Assembly: GCF_026130175.1 (NCBI RefSeq) | Contig: NZ_JAIGNI010000035.1 | Span: 1 to 61,144, forward strand | Length of the DNA stretch: 61,144 bases | Source: Lyngbya sp. CCAP 1446/10 | GTDB lineage: Bacteria > Cyanobacteriota > Cyanobacteriia > Cyanobacteriales > Microcoleaceae | Direction of reading: 5' to 3' | Shown: positions 17,961 to 27,048 of the stretch, piece by piece | How positions within the stretch are numbered: position 1 is the first letter of the stretch | Layout: each line of letters starts with the position of its first letter | Program-made: the position numbers and the translations under genes | Notes under the pieces: generated by a model | Told to the model about the DNA's origin: nothing | Databases searched by the model: none | What the model saw: only the letters and a program-made list of their open reading frames with translations

Positions 17961-19055
17961 ATGGCTTTGATTTTGACATTTTTGGGCAAAGGCGGCACTG
18001 GCCGCAGTACGATCGCGATCGCAACAGCTAAAAAATATGCGGCTCAAGGCAAGCGAGTTCTGCTACTCGGCCAAGATCCGGGCCCTGCATTGGGTATTCT
18101 GCTAGGAGTTCCCCTGACTCTCAGCCCGCAGGAAATCGCCCCCAACCTGAAAGCGGTACAGGTGAACAGCGCGCCCCTGCTAGAACGCAGGTGGGACGAA
18201 GTTAAACAACTAGAAGCGCAATATGTGCGTACTCCTTTTTTCAAGCAGATTTACGGGCAAGAATTGGGAGTGTTACCGGGGATGGACAGCGCCCTGGCGT
18301 TGAATGAACTTCGGGAATATGACGACAGCAAACAATACGATGTGATCGTTTATGACGGCACAGGCGGTATGGATACGCTGCGGATGCTGGGAATGCCGGA
18401 AATTCTGAGTTGGTATATCCGCCGCTTCCGCCAAGCTTTGGTAGATTCGGATTTGGGTAAAGCGCTTTCGCCTTTTATTCAACCGGTTGTCAGTACCGTG
18501 TTGACGGTGGATTTGTCGGGAGATAATGCTTTTCAATCTACTAAGCAAGTAGATAATCTGTTGGATAAGGGTAAGGAAGCACTGGCCGATCCAAACCGCA
18601 CGGCGGCTTATTTGGTGACGACTGGGGATGCAAGTGCGATCGCCACTGCGCGCTATCTTTGGGGAAGTTCTCAACAAATTGGTTTGACTGTCGGTGGTGT
18701 AATTGTGAATCAATCACCGATTACAGAAGCTGTTGCTGCGGATTTCGATCCTTTGACAGCAGTTGCGGTGCCGGCGCACAGCGACAATAATTGGCAGCCG
18801 TTAATTGATGCTTTGCCAGATTTTTCTGAAGCGGGAAAAGCTCCTAAACCAATTAACATAAACATTGCACAGCGTCAAGTTAGTTTGTTTTTGCCTGGGT
18901 TTGACAAGAAAGAAATTAAATTGATTCAATCCGGGCCGGAAGTGACTATCGAAGCGGGCGATCAGCGGCGTAATATTTTGCTGCCTCCGCAGCTAACTGG
19001 TAAGTCCGTGACTGGTGCTAAGTTCCTGAATGGTTACTTAATTGTTTCTTTTTAG
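17961..19055 (+). CDS. ArsA/Get3-like ATPase with C-terminal HSP20-like domain
   Basis: This 364-aa P-loop protein has a deviant Walker A, LGKGGTGRST (residues 8-17). The signature lysine K10 is kept, but the usual P-loop lysine is arginine (R15). Switch-like motifs include YDVIVYDGTGG. The last 80 residues (QVSLFLPGFDKKEIKLIQSG) form the alpha-crystallin-like beta domain found in cyanobacterial ArsA homologues. Without the Cys triad of arsenite pumps and with no ars genes nearby, arsenic export is unlikely; a membrane-protein or cofactor chaperone-like role is more plausible but not shown. The ATG is preceded by AGAACAG, a weak ribosome binding site. Confidence 0.85.
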   Translation: MALILTFLGKGGTGRSTIAIATAKKYAAQGKRVLLLGQDPGPALGILLGVPLTLSPQEIAPNLKAVQVNSAPLLERRWDEVKQLEAQYVRTPFFKQIYGQELGVLPGMDSALALNELREYDDSKQYDVIVYDGTGGMDTLRMLGMPEILSWYIRRFRQALVDSDLGKALSPFIQPVVSTVLTVDLSGDNAFQSTKQVDNLLDKGKEALADPNRTAAYLVTTGDASAIATARYLWGSSQQIGLTVGGVIVNQSPITEAVAADFDPLTAVAVPAHSDNNWQPLIDALPDFSEAGKAPKPININIAQRQVSLFLPGFDKKEIKLIQSGPEVTIEAGDQRRNILLPPQLTGKSVTGAKFLNGYLIVSF

Positions 19056-19088
19056 CAGTTAAGTTGTTCGGGATTTAAGGTGAATTTG

Positions 19089-19111
19089 GGAACGGGCAAG
19101 ATGCCCGTTCC
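19089..19111. repeat. Perfect hairpin GGAACGGGCA/TGCCCGTTCC
   Basis: A ten-pair stem with a three-base loop lies 33 bases after the ArsA-like stop. It could act as a terminator (ACATTTTTA follows) but also belongs to a dispersed family, with a diverged copy at 8261-8280. Confidence 0.75.
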
Positions 19112-19209
19112 ACATTTTTAGGAAAAATATTGAGAAATTTTGGGAAATGCGATCGCCAACAGTTCGTTTATAATAAAATAAAATCCTTAGCCAATTTGGG
19201 GAAACAGCA

Positions 19210-19926
19210 ATGGTTACACAACTGCAATCTCCCGATAAATCAAAAATCATCTACCCTGACGACAACGGCGAACCAATGTCAGACAATACGGAACAATTTA
19301 GATTAATCGTCTGGATTAAGGAAAACTTAGAACTGTTATTCGCTAACGATGCTAATGTTTTCGTGGCCGGAAACTTGCTGTGGTATCCAGTGGAAGGAAA
19401 TAACAAAATTTCCCAAGCACCGGATGCAATGGTAGTTTTGGGTAGACCAAAAGGTTATCGAGGTTCTTACCAACAGTGGCTTGAAGATAATATTCCGCCG
19501 CAAGTTGTGTTTGAAATTTGGTCGCCGGGAAATCGCCTCACTCCAATGATTCAAAAATTCAAATTTTACGAACGCCACGGCGTGGAAGAATACTATTTGT
19601 ATGACCCGCAAACGTTAGAACTGACGGGATGGCGGCGTTTGGATGACGAATTAGAAGCGATCGAACAAATGGACGGTTGGACAAGTCCCAGACTGGGGGT
19701 GCGGTTTGGATTGTCTGAGTCAGGACTGGAAATGTTCGGGCCTTCAGGCGAACCGTTTGTGAGTTTTGTGGAACTCGCACAACTGCGACAGGATGCAGAA
19801 ACGCGGGCACAGGAAGCAGAATCACGGATTCAGGAAGCAGAAAGTTTGCTGGAGCAAGAACGATCGCGATCGCAAGCTTTAGAATTGAGACTGCGAGAAC
19901 TAGGAATCGACCCAAATCAATTGTAG
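19210..19926 (+). CDS. Uma2 (DUF820) family putative endonuclease
   Basis: This 238-aa protein belongs to the PD-(D/E)XK fold family that is massively expanded in cyanobacteria. Catalytic-type residues sit in ISQAPDAMVVLG and QVVFEIWSPGN; FYERHGVEEYYLYDP completes the core. The last 50 residues (ETRAQEAESRIQEAES) form a coiled coil. DNA cleavage is predicted by fold only; the biological role of the family is unsettled. ATG at 19210 follows a run of A/T-rich spacer. Confidence 0.88.
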   Translation: MVTQLQSPDKSKIIYPDDNGEPMSDNTEQFRLIVWIKENLELLFANDANVFVAGNLLWYPVEGNNKISQAPDAMVVLGRPKGYRGSYQQWLEDNIPPQVVFEIWSPGNRLTPMIQKFKFYERHGVEEYYLYDPQTLELTGWRRLDDELEAIEQMDGWTSPRLGVRFGLSESGLEMFGPSGEPFVSFVELAQLRQDAETRAQEAESRIQEAESLLEQERSRSQALELRLRELGIDPNQL

Positions 19927-19944
19927 GAGACCGGGCGAATAGAA

Positions 19945-20023
19945 TAGGGCGAATCGAACACGGCGAATTGAACACGGCGGTTGAACACGGCGAATCGAAC
20001 ACGACGAATCGAACACGACGAAT
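19945..20023. repeat. 14-15 bp degenerate tandem units CGAACACGRCGAAT
   Basis: About five short units flank the 76-bp array and look like copies of its left end, produced by replication slippage. Confidence 0.7.
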
Positions 20024-20327
20024 CGAACACGGCGGTTGAAACCGCGTCTACACAAACAAAACCCGCCTCCGCGGGTTGAAGAAAAGACGGTTAAAATATC
20101 GAACACGGCGGTTGAAACCGCGTCTACACAAACAAAACCCGCCTCTGCGGGTTGAAGAAAATACAATTAAAATATCGAACACGGCGGTTGAAACCGCGTC
20201 TACACAAACAAAACCCGCCTCCGCGGGTTGAAGAAAATACAATTAAAATATCGAACACGGCGGTTGAAACCGCGTCTACACAAACAAAACCCGCCTCCGC
20301 GGGTTGAAGAAAAGACGGTTAAAATTA
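20024..20327. repeat. 4 x 76 bp tandem repeat with two hairpins per unit
   Basis: Units start at 20024, 20100, 20176 and 20252 and are nearly identical. Each has a left hairpin GGCGGTTGAAACCGC, a linker GTCTACACAAACAAA, and a right hairpin ACCCGCCTCCGCGGGT, then GAAGAAAA. There are no unique spacers, so it is not a CRISPR array. Confidence 0.92.
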
Positions 20328-20334
20328 CGTTATT

Positions 20335-20420
20335 CTCTTCAGTCCGCGGAGGCGGACATTGTTTGTGTAGACGCGAATTCCATTCGTACGTCTTATCTGT
20401 ACACGCGAATTCCATTCACC
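20335..20420 (-). repeat. Inverted, diverged copy of the 76-bp unit
   Basis: On the minus strand it reads TCTACACAAACAATGTCCGC followed by CTCCGCGGACT. The right stem has changed from ACCCGC/GCGGGT to GTCCGC/GCGGAC, so pairing is kept. Two direct copies of CGCGAATTCCATTC follow. Confidence 0.75.
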
Positions 20421-20423
20421 GTC

Positions 20424-22490
20424 TTATCTTTTATCGTTACCGTTACCATTCCCATTCCCGCCAGTTGTTAGCAAAACCCGCTTAGCCAAAGGTTCCGGTA
20501 CTTCTTGTAATCGATCGAACTCCCAGTTAAAAAATCCTACACCCATTGTCTGCGATCGCAATTCTACGATCAAATCCTGCATTTCGGCGATCGGCAAATA
20601 AACCGAAACAGCATCCCATCCCTTCCAGTCTGCTTTACCTTCGTAGCCGAGAATTTGGCCGCGATGTCCGCTGACCAATTGCAACACCTTTGATGTACAC
20701 TCGTTCGGAGCGCAAATTTCCACTTTGGCGATCGGCTCCAGTAAAGTTGATTCGCACTTCTCCATCCCGGACTGCATCGCCAACCGCGCCGCCTGCTTAA
20801 AAGCTTGTTCGGAACTATCAACAGAATGATAGGAACCGTTAGTCAAAGTCACCGATACATCTACCACCGGAAAACCCAAGGGGCCGCGATCCAAATATTC
20901 CCGCACTCCCACTTCCACGCCGGGAATATACTGTTTTGGGACAACTCCGCCGACTATTTTGTCAGTGAAATTGAAACCTTCTCCGCGCGGCTGCGGTGCG
21001 ATGTCGAGGTACACATCACCAAACTGTCCATGTCCGCCGCTTTGGTGTTTGTAGCGCCCGTGGATGGAAGCTACGGATTTGCGAATGGTTTCTTTGTACG
21101 GCACTTGTGGTAAGTGAGTTACCATCGGCAAATTATACTTGCGGCGCAACCTATCTAAAGCTACTTTTAGGTGGATTTCGCCTTGACCCCAAAGTATAAC
21201 TTCGTGGGTGTCGCCGTGCTGTTCCCAGACCAGAGATGGGTCTTCTTCTAATAGTTTAGCTAAGGCAGAACTCAGCTTAACTTCATCGTTGCGCTTTTCT
21301 GGGACGATCGCCAATGCGTACACAGGGGAGAGGATTTCGGCTTTTGGCAATAATTCGTCTGAACCCAGCACATCGCCTGTTCTCAAGCCTTCCAGCCTGC
21401 CCACAGCGACAATTTCCCCGGCACTGGCGGACTGCAAACTTTGGGTTTGTTGACCAGTCAAGCGGTACAAACCGTTAACTCGAATCCCGTTCAAAACTGC
21501 TCCGTCTGCGAGGGTTCCCCGCCACATTCTCACTAAGGATAACTTGCCTCCCTGCGGCGTATAATAGGTTTTGAGAATTTGAGCCAGAACCTTGTTTTCA
21601 CCTTGTATAAAACCGCGTCGTTTTGCTGTAGTTTCCGGTGTCGGCGCTTCTCTGAGTAAAGCTTCCAGCAGAGGCCGCACGCCGAAATCTTGTTCGGCGA
21701 TACCGATGAATACGGGCACTATTAAATCAGCGCCTAATTCCATCTTGAAATCGCGGGTAATCTCTTCAGCGTCGGGGTTAATTTCTTCCAGCAATTCTTC
21801 GAGTAAATGGTCGTCAAAATTGGCTAATTCTTCGAGCATTTCCTGTCGCGCGGCGCTTTCTTGTGCTTTGAGGTGTTCGGGAAGCGGGACGGGATCTGCG
21901 GGTGCGCCGGGGTGATAGTGGTAAGCTTGTTCGGTTACTAAGTCGATGAAACCGATGATTTGTTCGTTTTTGCCGATCGGGTATTGGTGAGGTACAATTG
22001 GTCTGCTGGAAACGGATTTGAGCGCGTTGAGAACGTCGGTGAAGTTGCTACCGCAGGTGGTTTCGTCTGTGCACGCGCGATCGATCTTATTGATGAAAAC
22101 TAGGTGGGGAATTTCCCAATCGTCGAGGAATTTGAACAGCGGGGCGAGGGTTAAAGTGCGATCGGCAACTGGTTCGCAAACAATCACGGCGGCATCGACA
22201 CCGATAAGTGCATTGTAAGTTTCTTGGGCAAATTCGATCGAGCCGGGACAGTCAAGAAATGTGAAGCGGACGTTTTCGTATTCGGCGGTGGCGCTGTTGA
22301 CTTCTACGCTCATTTTGCGATCGCGCGCTTCAGCAGAACCGTCACCTATTGTATTGCCATCTTTAGCATTACCTTTGCGAGTAATTGTGCCTGTCACAGA
22401 CAGCAAACTTTCCAGCAGTGCGGTTTTTCCGCTTAAATAAGGGCCAACAATTGCAACATTTCGCGCGGCCCCAATGACTTTTTCGTTCAT
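20424..22490 (-). CDS. EF-G-like GTPase (FusA2-type), catalytic His absent
   Basis: This 688-aa protein has the full five-domain EF-G layout but diverged GTPase motifs. The P-loop is GPYLSGKT (residues 16-23) instead of AHIDAGKT, G3 is DCPGSIEF (80-87) with Ser84 where translocases have His, and G4 is NKID (134-137). The C-terminal half keeps YKHQSGGHGQFGDVYLDI and the domain IV-V pattern of EF-G. It ends in a GNGNGNG tail. Proteins of this kind are accessory EF-G paralogues whose roles differ from bulk translocation. A GGAGG five bases before the ATG gives a strong start. It is not linked to rpsL/rpsG/tuf. Confidence 0.9.
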   Translation of the reverse strand: MNEKVIGAARNVAIVGPYLSGKTALLESLLSVTGTITRKGNAKDGNTIGDGSAEARDRKMSVEVNSATAEYENVRFTFLDCPGSIEFAQETYNALIGVDAAVIVCEPVADRTLTLAPLFKFLDDWEIPHLVFINKIDRACTDETTCGSNFTDVLNALKSVSSRPIVPHQYPIGKNEQIIGFIDLVTEQAYHYHPGAPADPVPLPEHLKAQESAARQEMLEELANFDDHLLEELLEEINPDAEEITRDFKMELGADLIVPVFIGIAEQDFGVRPLLEALLREAPTPETTAKRRGFIQGENKVLAQILKTYYTPQGGKLSLVRMWRGTLADGAVLNGIRVNGLYRLTGQQTQSLQSASAGEIVAVGRLEGLRTGDVLGSDELLPKAEILSPVYALAIVPEKRNDEVKLSSALAKLLEEDPSLVWEQHGDTHEVILWGQGEIHLKVALDRLRRKYNLPMVTHLPQVPYKETIRKSVASIHGRYKHQSGGHGQFGDVYLDIAPQPRGEGFNFTDKIVGGVVPKQYIPGVEVGVREYLDRGPLGFPVVDVSVTLTNGSYHSVDSSEQAFKQAARLAMQSGMEKCESTLLEPIAKVEICAPNECTSKVLQLVSGHRGQILGYEGKADWKGWDAVSVYLPIAEMQDLIVELRSQTMGVGFFNWEFDRLQEVPEPLAKRVLLTTGGNGNGNGNDKR

Positions 22491-23073
22491 AATAGCCTCC
22501 TACACAAAGTGAAGGGGAAGGGGAAGGAGAAGATGATGATTCAGGAAAAAAACTTGTGTTTGCCGGTTTCTCCGATCTCTTCCCTTTTGAACGTAAAAAC
22601 TTTTATTTGTAGTTTCTCTTAGTTTAAGCTTAAATAGATCCCGGCAATCATTAATTCCTATGAACTATTAAGTAGTTTTGTAAATCAATTTGAGTTGTGA
22701 AAATGCTAATCCCAGAAACCCGGTTTCTTCCTAGATTTCTCGTACTCAACCGAAAATCTTCATAGAAACCCGGTTTCTTAGCCTCACAAGTAGCCAGAAA
22801 AGTAGCCAGAAACCGGGTTTTTTCCACATTATTAGCAGCCAAAATTAGGAGACTGCACGTGCCGTGTCCCTACCGGCAATAATATTGTAGGGACACGGCA
22901 CTGCCGTCTCCTCTTTATCATAAGGAGCGTTACCGGAATTGATATCACCGCCAAAATCTGCTACAATTTTTAACAACACATCAACTGTCAACTGCCGCAC
23001 CTTGAGCATAGTCGAAGGGCAAGATAAACTCAGTCAACTGTCAACTGTCAACTGTCAACTATTAACCCAGCCA
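22491..23073. other. Spacer rich in palindromes
   Basis: This 583-bp divergent region holds three AGAAACCCGGTTTCT palindromes (22709-22815), a large inverted repeat at 22848-22911, and TCAACTG tandem heptamers at about 22979-23060. No gene is seen. Promoters for the flanking genes must lie here but are not obvious. Confidence 0.55.
22848..22911. repeat. 64-bp inverted repeat, MITE-like
   Basis: GGAGAC plus GTGCCGTGTCCCTA on the left faces TAGGGACACGGCAC plus GTCTCC on the right, with a 15-base centre (one imperfect bulge per arm). Confidence 0.8.
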
Positions 23074-25881
23074 ATGATCCGAAAAATTTGGCAAACAATC
23101 CTCAACCTGTGGCGGAAAATTTTCCCGCAACCCAAACCACCAGCACCCCCACGGCCAACTCCGATTCGCTCTTTTGGGGAATACGAACAGAAATTCATGG
23201 AGTTGTTAGAGGGTGTTGAACAAGGCTGGAGTCGCGGCCCAATTCAAGGCTTTTTAATCGCCAGCAAAATCAAAGATGCTGAGTTGGCAAATTGGCTGCA
23301 AGAATTTGGAGAAAGGTTGCTGGTATCCCCGGAAAATAATTTAGAATTGGGTAGGCGCATGGTGCGGCTGGGTGAGGCAAATTGCGGGATAATCAGTGAG
23401 GTTGCTGGCAATATCGGCAGGCAATTGTTGGCTGGGGAGAGTTTGAATCGGACTCCTGCGGATGATTCTTCATCTATAAGTAAAAATATTGTTAGTGAAT
23501 TGTTGGCAAGTGAGAGTTTGATTGTTTATACAGATAATTTATCTGCGGCTAACCAAAGTAACTCAACCTCGCAGTCAGAATCTATAGCAAGAGAAATAAG
23601 TAAAGAGGTAATAGAATTATTTAAGCAAGGAAAGGAACGTTATTATGCAGGAGATTTAGAAGGGGCGATCGCAGCCTTCGAGAAAGCCTTAGAAATTGAG
23701 CCCAAATTCCACATTACCTGGAACGGGCTGGGCAATGCCCTAAATGATTTGGGTCGCAAAAGAGAGGCGATCGCAGCCTACGAAAAAGCCTTAGAAATTG
23801 AGCCTAAATTCGACTATGCCTGGAACGGGCTGGGCAAGGCTCTAAATGATTTGGGTCGCAAAAGAGAGGCGATCGCAGCCTTCGACAAAGCCTTAGAAAT
23901 TGACCCTAAATTCGACTATGCCTCGAACAATCTGGGCAATGCCCTAAATGATTTGGGCCGCAAAAGAGAGGCGATCGCAGCCTTCGAGAAAGCCTTAGAA
24001 ATTGACCCCAAATCCCACTATGCCTGGAACGGGCTGGGCAATTCCCTAAAAAGTTTGGGCCGCAACAGTGAGGCGATCGCAGCCTACGACAAAGCCTTAG
24101 AAATTACAGGCGATCAATCATGGCAAGCCTGGGCCAATCGAGGTTGGGCATTTTTCAACTTAGGGATCTACATTGAAGCCATTGAAAACTGGGATGAAGG
24201 CTTACAGAAATATCTACCCAGCAACCGCGACTATCGCCTCGCTTGCGGCAATTTGCACTATCAAAAAGGCAAGGCACACTACCAACACGGCAAACAAACA
24301 TTCACATATTTTGAATCTTTCCACAAAGCTAAAGCCAGCTACGAACAAGCCCGCGAATTTTTGATATTGCCCCTGATTCCCGAAACTTATTTAGAAGTAA
24401 TGCAAGGCTTAATTACCGTCTGCCATAGTTTGGGAGAGGCCAAAACCAGCGACTACCTTACCGAAGCTACAACCGTCTTAGAAAATTTACTTTTAGACAA
24501 TCAAACTCACCCCGAAATCAAACAGCAACTCCAGCGCAAATTTGCCGGACTTTACCAGTTAGAAGTCGATACCCTCGTCGAGTCTGGCGACAAGGTAAAT
24601 GCACTGGAAAAAGCCGAATTGCGGAAAAACTTTTGCCTGCAATGGATGCGCGCAGGTTGGCAAAACCGCACCGAAAGCCCGACTTATCCCCAAATCCGAG
24701 ATTTACTGGCAAACACCACCGAAACGGCGATTATTTACTGGCATCTCAGCCCAGTTTCCCTGACTGCTTTTATCATTACCCTAGAAAAGTTTGAAGTTAT
24801 TTCCACACCTCTGTGCGACTTATTCCCAAAGGACAACAGTCAGAATTTAGAAAAATGGCTGAAAAACTGGAAAACCAACTATCAAAATTACAGCAAACTT
24901 AGCAAAGAACAAAACAAAGAATCCCATTCCTGGCGGCAATCAATGACAGCGCAATTGCAAAAACTCGCTGACATCCTCAAAATCCCCGAAATTTGCACCC
25001 ACCTCACCAATATCCAACACTTAATCTTAATTCCCCACCGCGACTTGCACCTGTTGCCGCTGCACATTTTATTCTCCGATCATCTTTTCACTATCACCTA
25101 TCTGCCCAGCATCCAAGTTGGGATAGACAGACTAGACAGAAAACCCTCACCTTCAATGTCTCTGCTGTTAGTAGAAAGCCCCGATCCATTACTTTTTGCT
25201 GAAATAGAAGCGCCCGCGATCGCGAATTTTCACCTTAACTGCAATACCATCTCCAGTTCACAAGCTACCAAAAACAATCTTAAAGAAGCTCTGCAACAAG
25301 CTGCTGACATATTCCATTTTACAGGTCACGCCTACCACAACACAAAACAGCCGTCCCAGTCAGCGTTAATCCTGAAAAACAAACAGCCCCTAACTTCACA
25401 AGAAATCGCCAAATTCGATTTAAAAAGCTATTATCTAGTCTGCCTTTCCGCTTGTGAAACAGGGATAACAGGAAAAGAAGAACTGATAGATGAATTTGTC
25501 GGTTTAGCCAGCAGCTTTTTAGCGGCGGGTGCTGTTTATGCCCTCAGCACTCTCTGGATAGTTGATGAGATATCTACCGCCTTAATGATGATTCGATTCT
25601 ATGAAATTCTGAACGAACAGCGTTGCCCAAATAAGTTACATCCGGCACTAGCCCTAAAAAAAACGCAAAAATGGCTCCGAACTATTACTTACAGCGAACT
25701 ATCCGACTGGTATCTGGAATTGTCTGAAATAACGAAAGATAATTCCGCTTGCAGTCAAGATTTGAGAGACGAAGCTAACCTAATCCGCAGAAATGATGCT
25801 AAAATGGTGTCTCAGGAACCTCCTTATGCCGATCTCTATTACTGGGCAGGTTTCACGATTACTGGTAAAGTTAATCCCTAA
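23074..25881 (+). CDS. TPR-CHAT caspase-like protease (locus 1)
   Basis: This predicted cysteine protease of the CHAT (caspase-like) clan has protein-binding TPRs. The 935-aa protein has an N-terminal helical domain (about 20-115, SFGEYEQKFMELLEGVEQGW), a linker, about five 34-residue TPRs (about 180-370, NGLGNALNDLGRKREAIAAY), a helical middle, and a C-terminal CHAT domain (about 640-935). The catalytic pair is visible: His752 in HFTGHA and Cys794 in LSACETG, so it should be active. ATG at 23074 was chosen; the frame from 22939 is translated tandem repeat. The genes at 25902 and 26570 follow with a 20-bp gap and an ATGA overlap, suggesting a three-gene operon. A role in defence or programmed death is inferred from the family. 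Confidence 0.9.
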   Translation: MIRKIWQTILNLWRKIFPQPKPPAPPRPTPIRSFGEYEQKFMELLEGVEQGWSRGPIQGFLIASKIKDAELANWLQEFGERLLVSPENNLELGRRMVRLGEANCGIISEVAGNIGRQLLAGESLNRTPADDSSSISKNIVSELLASESLIVYTDNLSAANQSNSTSQSESIAREISKEVIELFKQGKERYYAGDLEGAIAAFEKALEIEPKFHITWNGLGNALNDLGRKREAIAAYEKALEIEPKFDYAWNGLGKALNDLGRKREAIAAFDKALEIDPKFDYASNNLGNALNDLGRKREAIAAFEKALEIDPKSHYAWNGLGNSLKSLGRNSEAIAAYDKALEITGDQSWQAWANRGWAFFNLGIYIEAIENWDEGLQKYLPSNRDYRLACGNLHYQKGKAHYQHGKQTFTYFESFHKAKASYEQAREFLILPLIPETYLEVMQGLITVCHSLGEAKTSDYLTEATTVLENLLLDNQTHPEIKQQLQRKFAGLYQLEVDTLVESGDKVNALEKAELRKNFCLQWMRAGWQNRTESPTYPQIRDLLANTTETAIIYWHLSPVSLTAFIITLEKFEVISTPLCDLFPKDNSQNLEKWLKNWKTNYQNYSKLSKEQNKESHSWRQSMTAQLQKLADILKIPEICTHLTNIQHLILIPHRDLHLLPLHILFSDHLFTITYLPSIQVGIDRLDRKPSPSMSLLLVESPDPLLFAEIEAPAIANFHLNCNTISSSQATKNNLKEALQQAADIFHFTGHAYHNTKQPSQSALILKNKQPLTSQEIAKFDLKSYYLVCLSACETGITGKEELIDEFVGLASSFLAAGAVYALSTLWIVDEISTALMMIRFYEILNEQRCPNKLHPALALKKTQKWLRTITYSELSDWYLELSEITKDNSACSQDLRDEANLIRRNDAKMVSQEPPYADLYYWAGFTITGKVNP

Positions 25882-25901
25882 CTTCCCAACCCTCGACTAT
25901 T

Positions 25902-26573
25902 ATGAAAGCAACAGATATTATTCGGCTACAAGCGATCGGGGCTACTTTAGCTCAACTAGATTCATCTATTGAACTTGGCGAGTTGGAAGATAGTATTATA
26001 AGCTCTGCGATATTGGCTTTTGAAAAATTAGCCAAACAAAACACTGTGATCGACGAAATTTATACAAGAGAACGCCTCGACTTAAAAGAACAGTACCAAG
26101 CAAAATCAAAAGATAAACGCTACCAGCCGACAAGTGACAGCATTTACAGCACTGATGCTGGAAACTTAAGCCCTTCCTTTCCTCAGCCACAAGGAGAAGC
26201 GGAGAGTCCCTCTGAAATAGCTACAGCCTTTGACAATTTAATTGCATCATTTAATCAAATCAAAAGCCTGTACGCGGTTGAAAACCCCGTAGAAAGTTTT
26301 AAAATCATTATCGAACAAGAAGCGATCGCACTTTTGATTTTAGAAGCTCATTCTAAAGTTAGAGAACTATTTCCTAGCGAAAGATTAGCTTTGGAAGTGA
26401 AAATCGATCCAGAAATTGCCAATTGGCGATCGCTCTGGATTACGATCTATTGTACTAAACTAGAAGTCGATGAAGCTTTGGCAAAGTTACAAACTCTCGA
26501 TCGCACTTGGTGGCTAGACGCGAGCCTTGTCATTCCTAAAAATAAATTAAACATTGACTTGGGGTGGGAATGA
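25902..26573 (+). CDS. Unknown partner protein between CHAT and HEPN genes
   Basis: This 223-aa soluble protein has a helical N-terminal region (MKATDIIRLQAIGATLAQLD), a low-complexity linker near residues 70-110, and a C-terminal alpha/beta segment ending TLDRTWWLDASLVIPKNK and LNIDLGWE. I do not recognise a named family. The C-terminal pattern, combined with an ATGA overlap to a HEPN gene, fits the two-gene HEPN pairs seen in cyanobacteria, in which the first product may restrain the HEPN protein. It starts 20 bases after the CHAT stop, so it is probably co-transcribed. Confidence 0.75.
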   Translation: MKATDIIRLQAIGATLAQLDSSIELGELEDSIISSAILAFEKLAKQNTVIDEIYTRERLDLKEQYQAKSKDKRYQPTSDSIYSTDAGNLSPSFPQPQGEAESPSEIATAFDNLIASFNQIKSLYAVENPVESFKIIIEQEAIALLILEAHSKVRELFPSERLALEVKIDPEIANWRSLWITIYCTKLEVDEALAKLQTLDRTWWLDASLVIPKNKLNIDLGWE

Positions 26574-26959
26574 AATTTGATTGGTCAGAATATCTTAATT
26601 TAGCACAAGAGCTAGCCGCCAACACTGAAGAATCAAAATTGCGTTCTGCTATAAGTAGAGCATATTATTCTGTGTTTTGCCTAGCACGGAATTACTTGCG
26701 CGACATTGAACAAGATCCCAGACTCTCGCGCAATAAAACTTACGATATCAACGACCATCAATATGTAGCTGAAGAATTTATTTACAATCGATCGAAATCC
26801 CAGAAAATTACAGAGATAGGTAGAAATTTAACTCGATTGAGAAAAATCAGGAATCAGGCTGATTACGAAGATACTATATTTCAGTTACAAAAAGAAGTGG
26901 TAAGAGCGTTAAGTTTAGCTCAGGATATTATTTCCGCTTTAAGGGAGCTATCAGATTAG
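26570..26959 (+). CDS. HEPN-domain protein
   Basis: This 129-aa all-alpha protein opens FDWSEYLNLAQELA, then SKLRSAISRAYYSVFCLARNYL, and has RLRKIRNQADYED near residue 100. The RAYYS helix and the R-N-x-A-D-Y motif are typical of UPF0332-like HEPN proteins. The classic R-x(4-6)-H RNase motif is not present in exact form, so RNase activity is uncertain. ATG at 26570 overlaps the upstream stop (ATGA); GTG at 26564 is an in-frame alternative. It is the third gene of the TPR-CHAT operon and could be an RNase effector or a nucleotidyltransferase-type partner. Confidence 0.85.
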   Translation: MKFDWSEYLNLAQELAANTEESKLRSAISRAYYSVFCLARNYLRDIEQDPRLSRNKTYDINDHQYVAEEFIYNRSKSQKITEIGRNLTRLRKIRNQADYEDTIFQLQKEVVRALSLAQDIISALRELSD

Positions 26960-27048
26960 TTTGTAGTGAGGACTTGAGTCATTTGAATTTGCGGACTGAA
27001 GTCCTCACTACGAACCGTCGATATAACTTTAAGAAAAGCTCGATCGCC
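26960..27048. repeat. GTAGTGAGGACTTGAGTC palindromic repeat between convergent genes
   Basis: TTTGTAGTGAGGACTTGAGTC (26962-) faces GCGGACTGAAGTCCTCACTA CGAAC (to about 27016). It belongs to the family at 29069-29172 and may terminate both convergent transcripts. Confidence 0.65.

Noticed and set aside
20024..20327. Direct repeats suggestive of a CRISPR array
   Set aside because: The 76-bp units are contiguous and near-identical over their whole length, with no unique spacers and no cas genes nearby.
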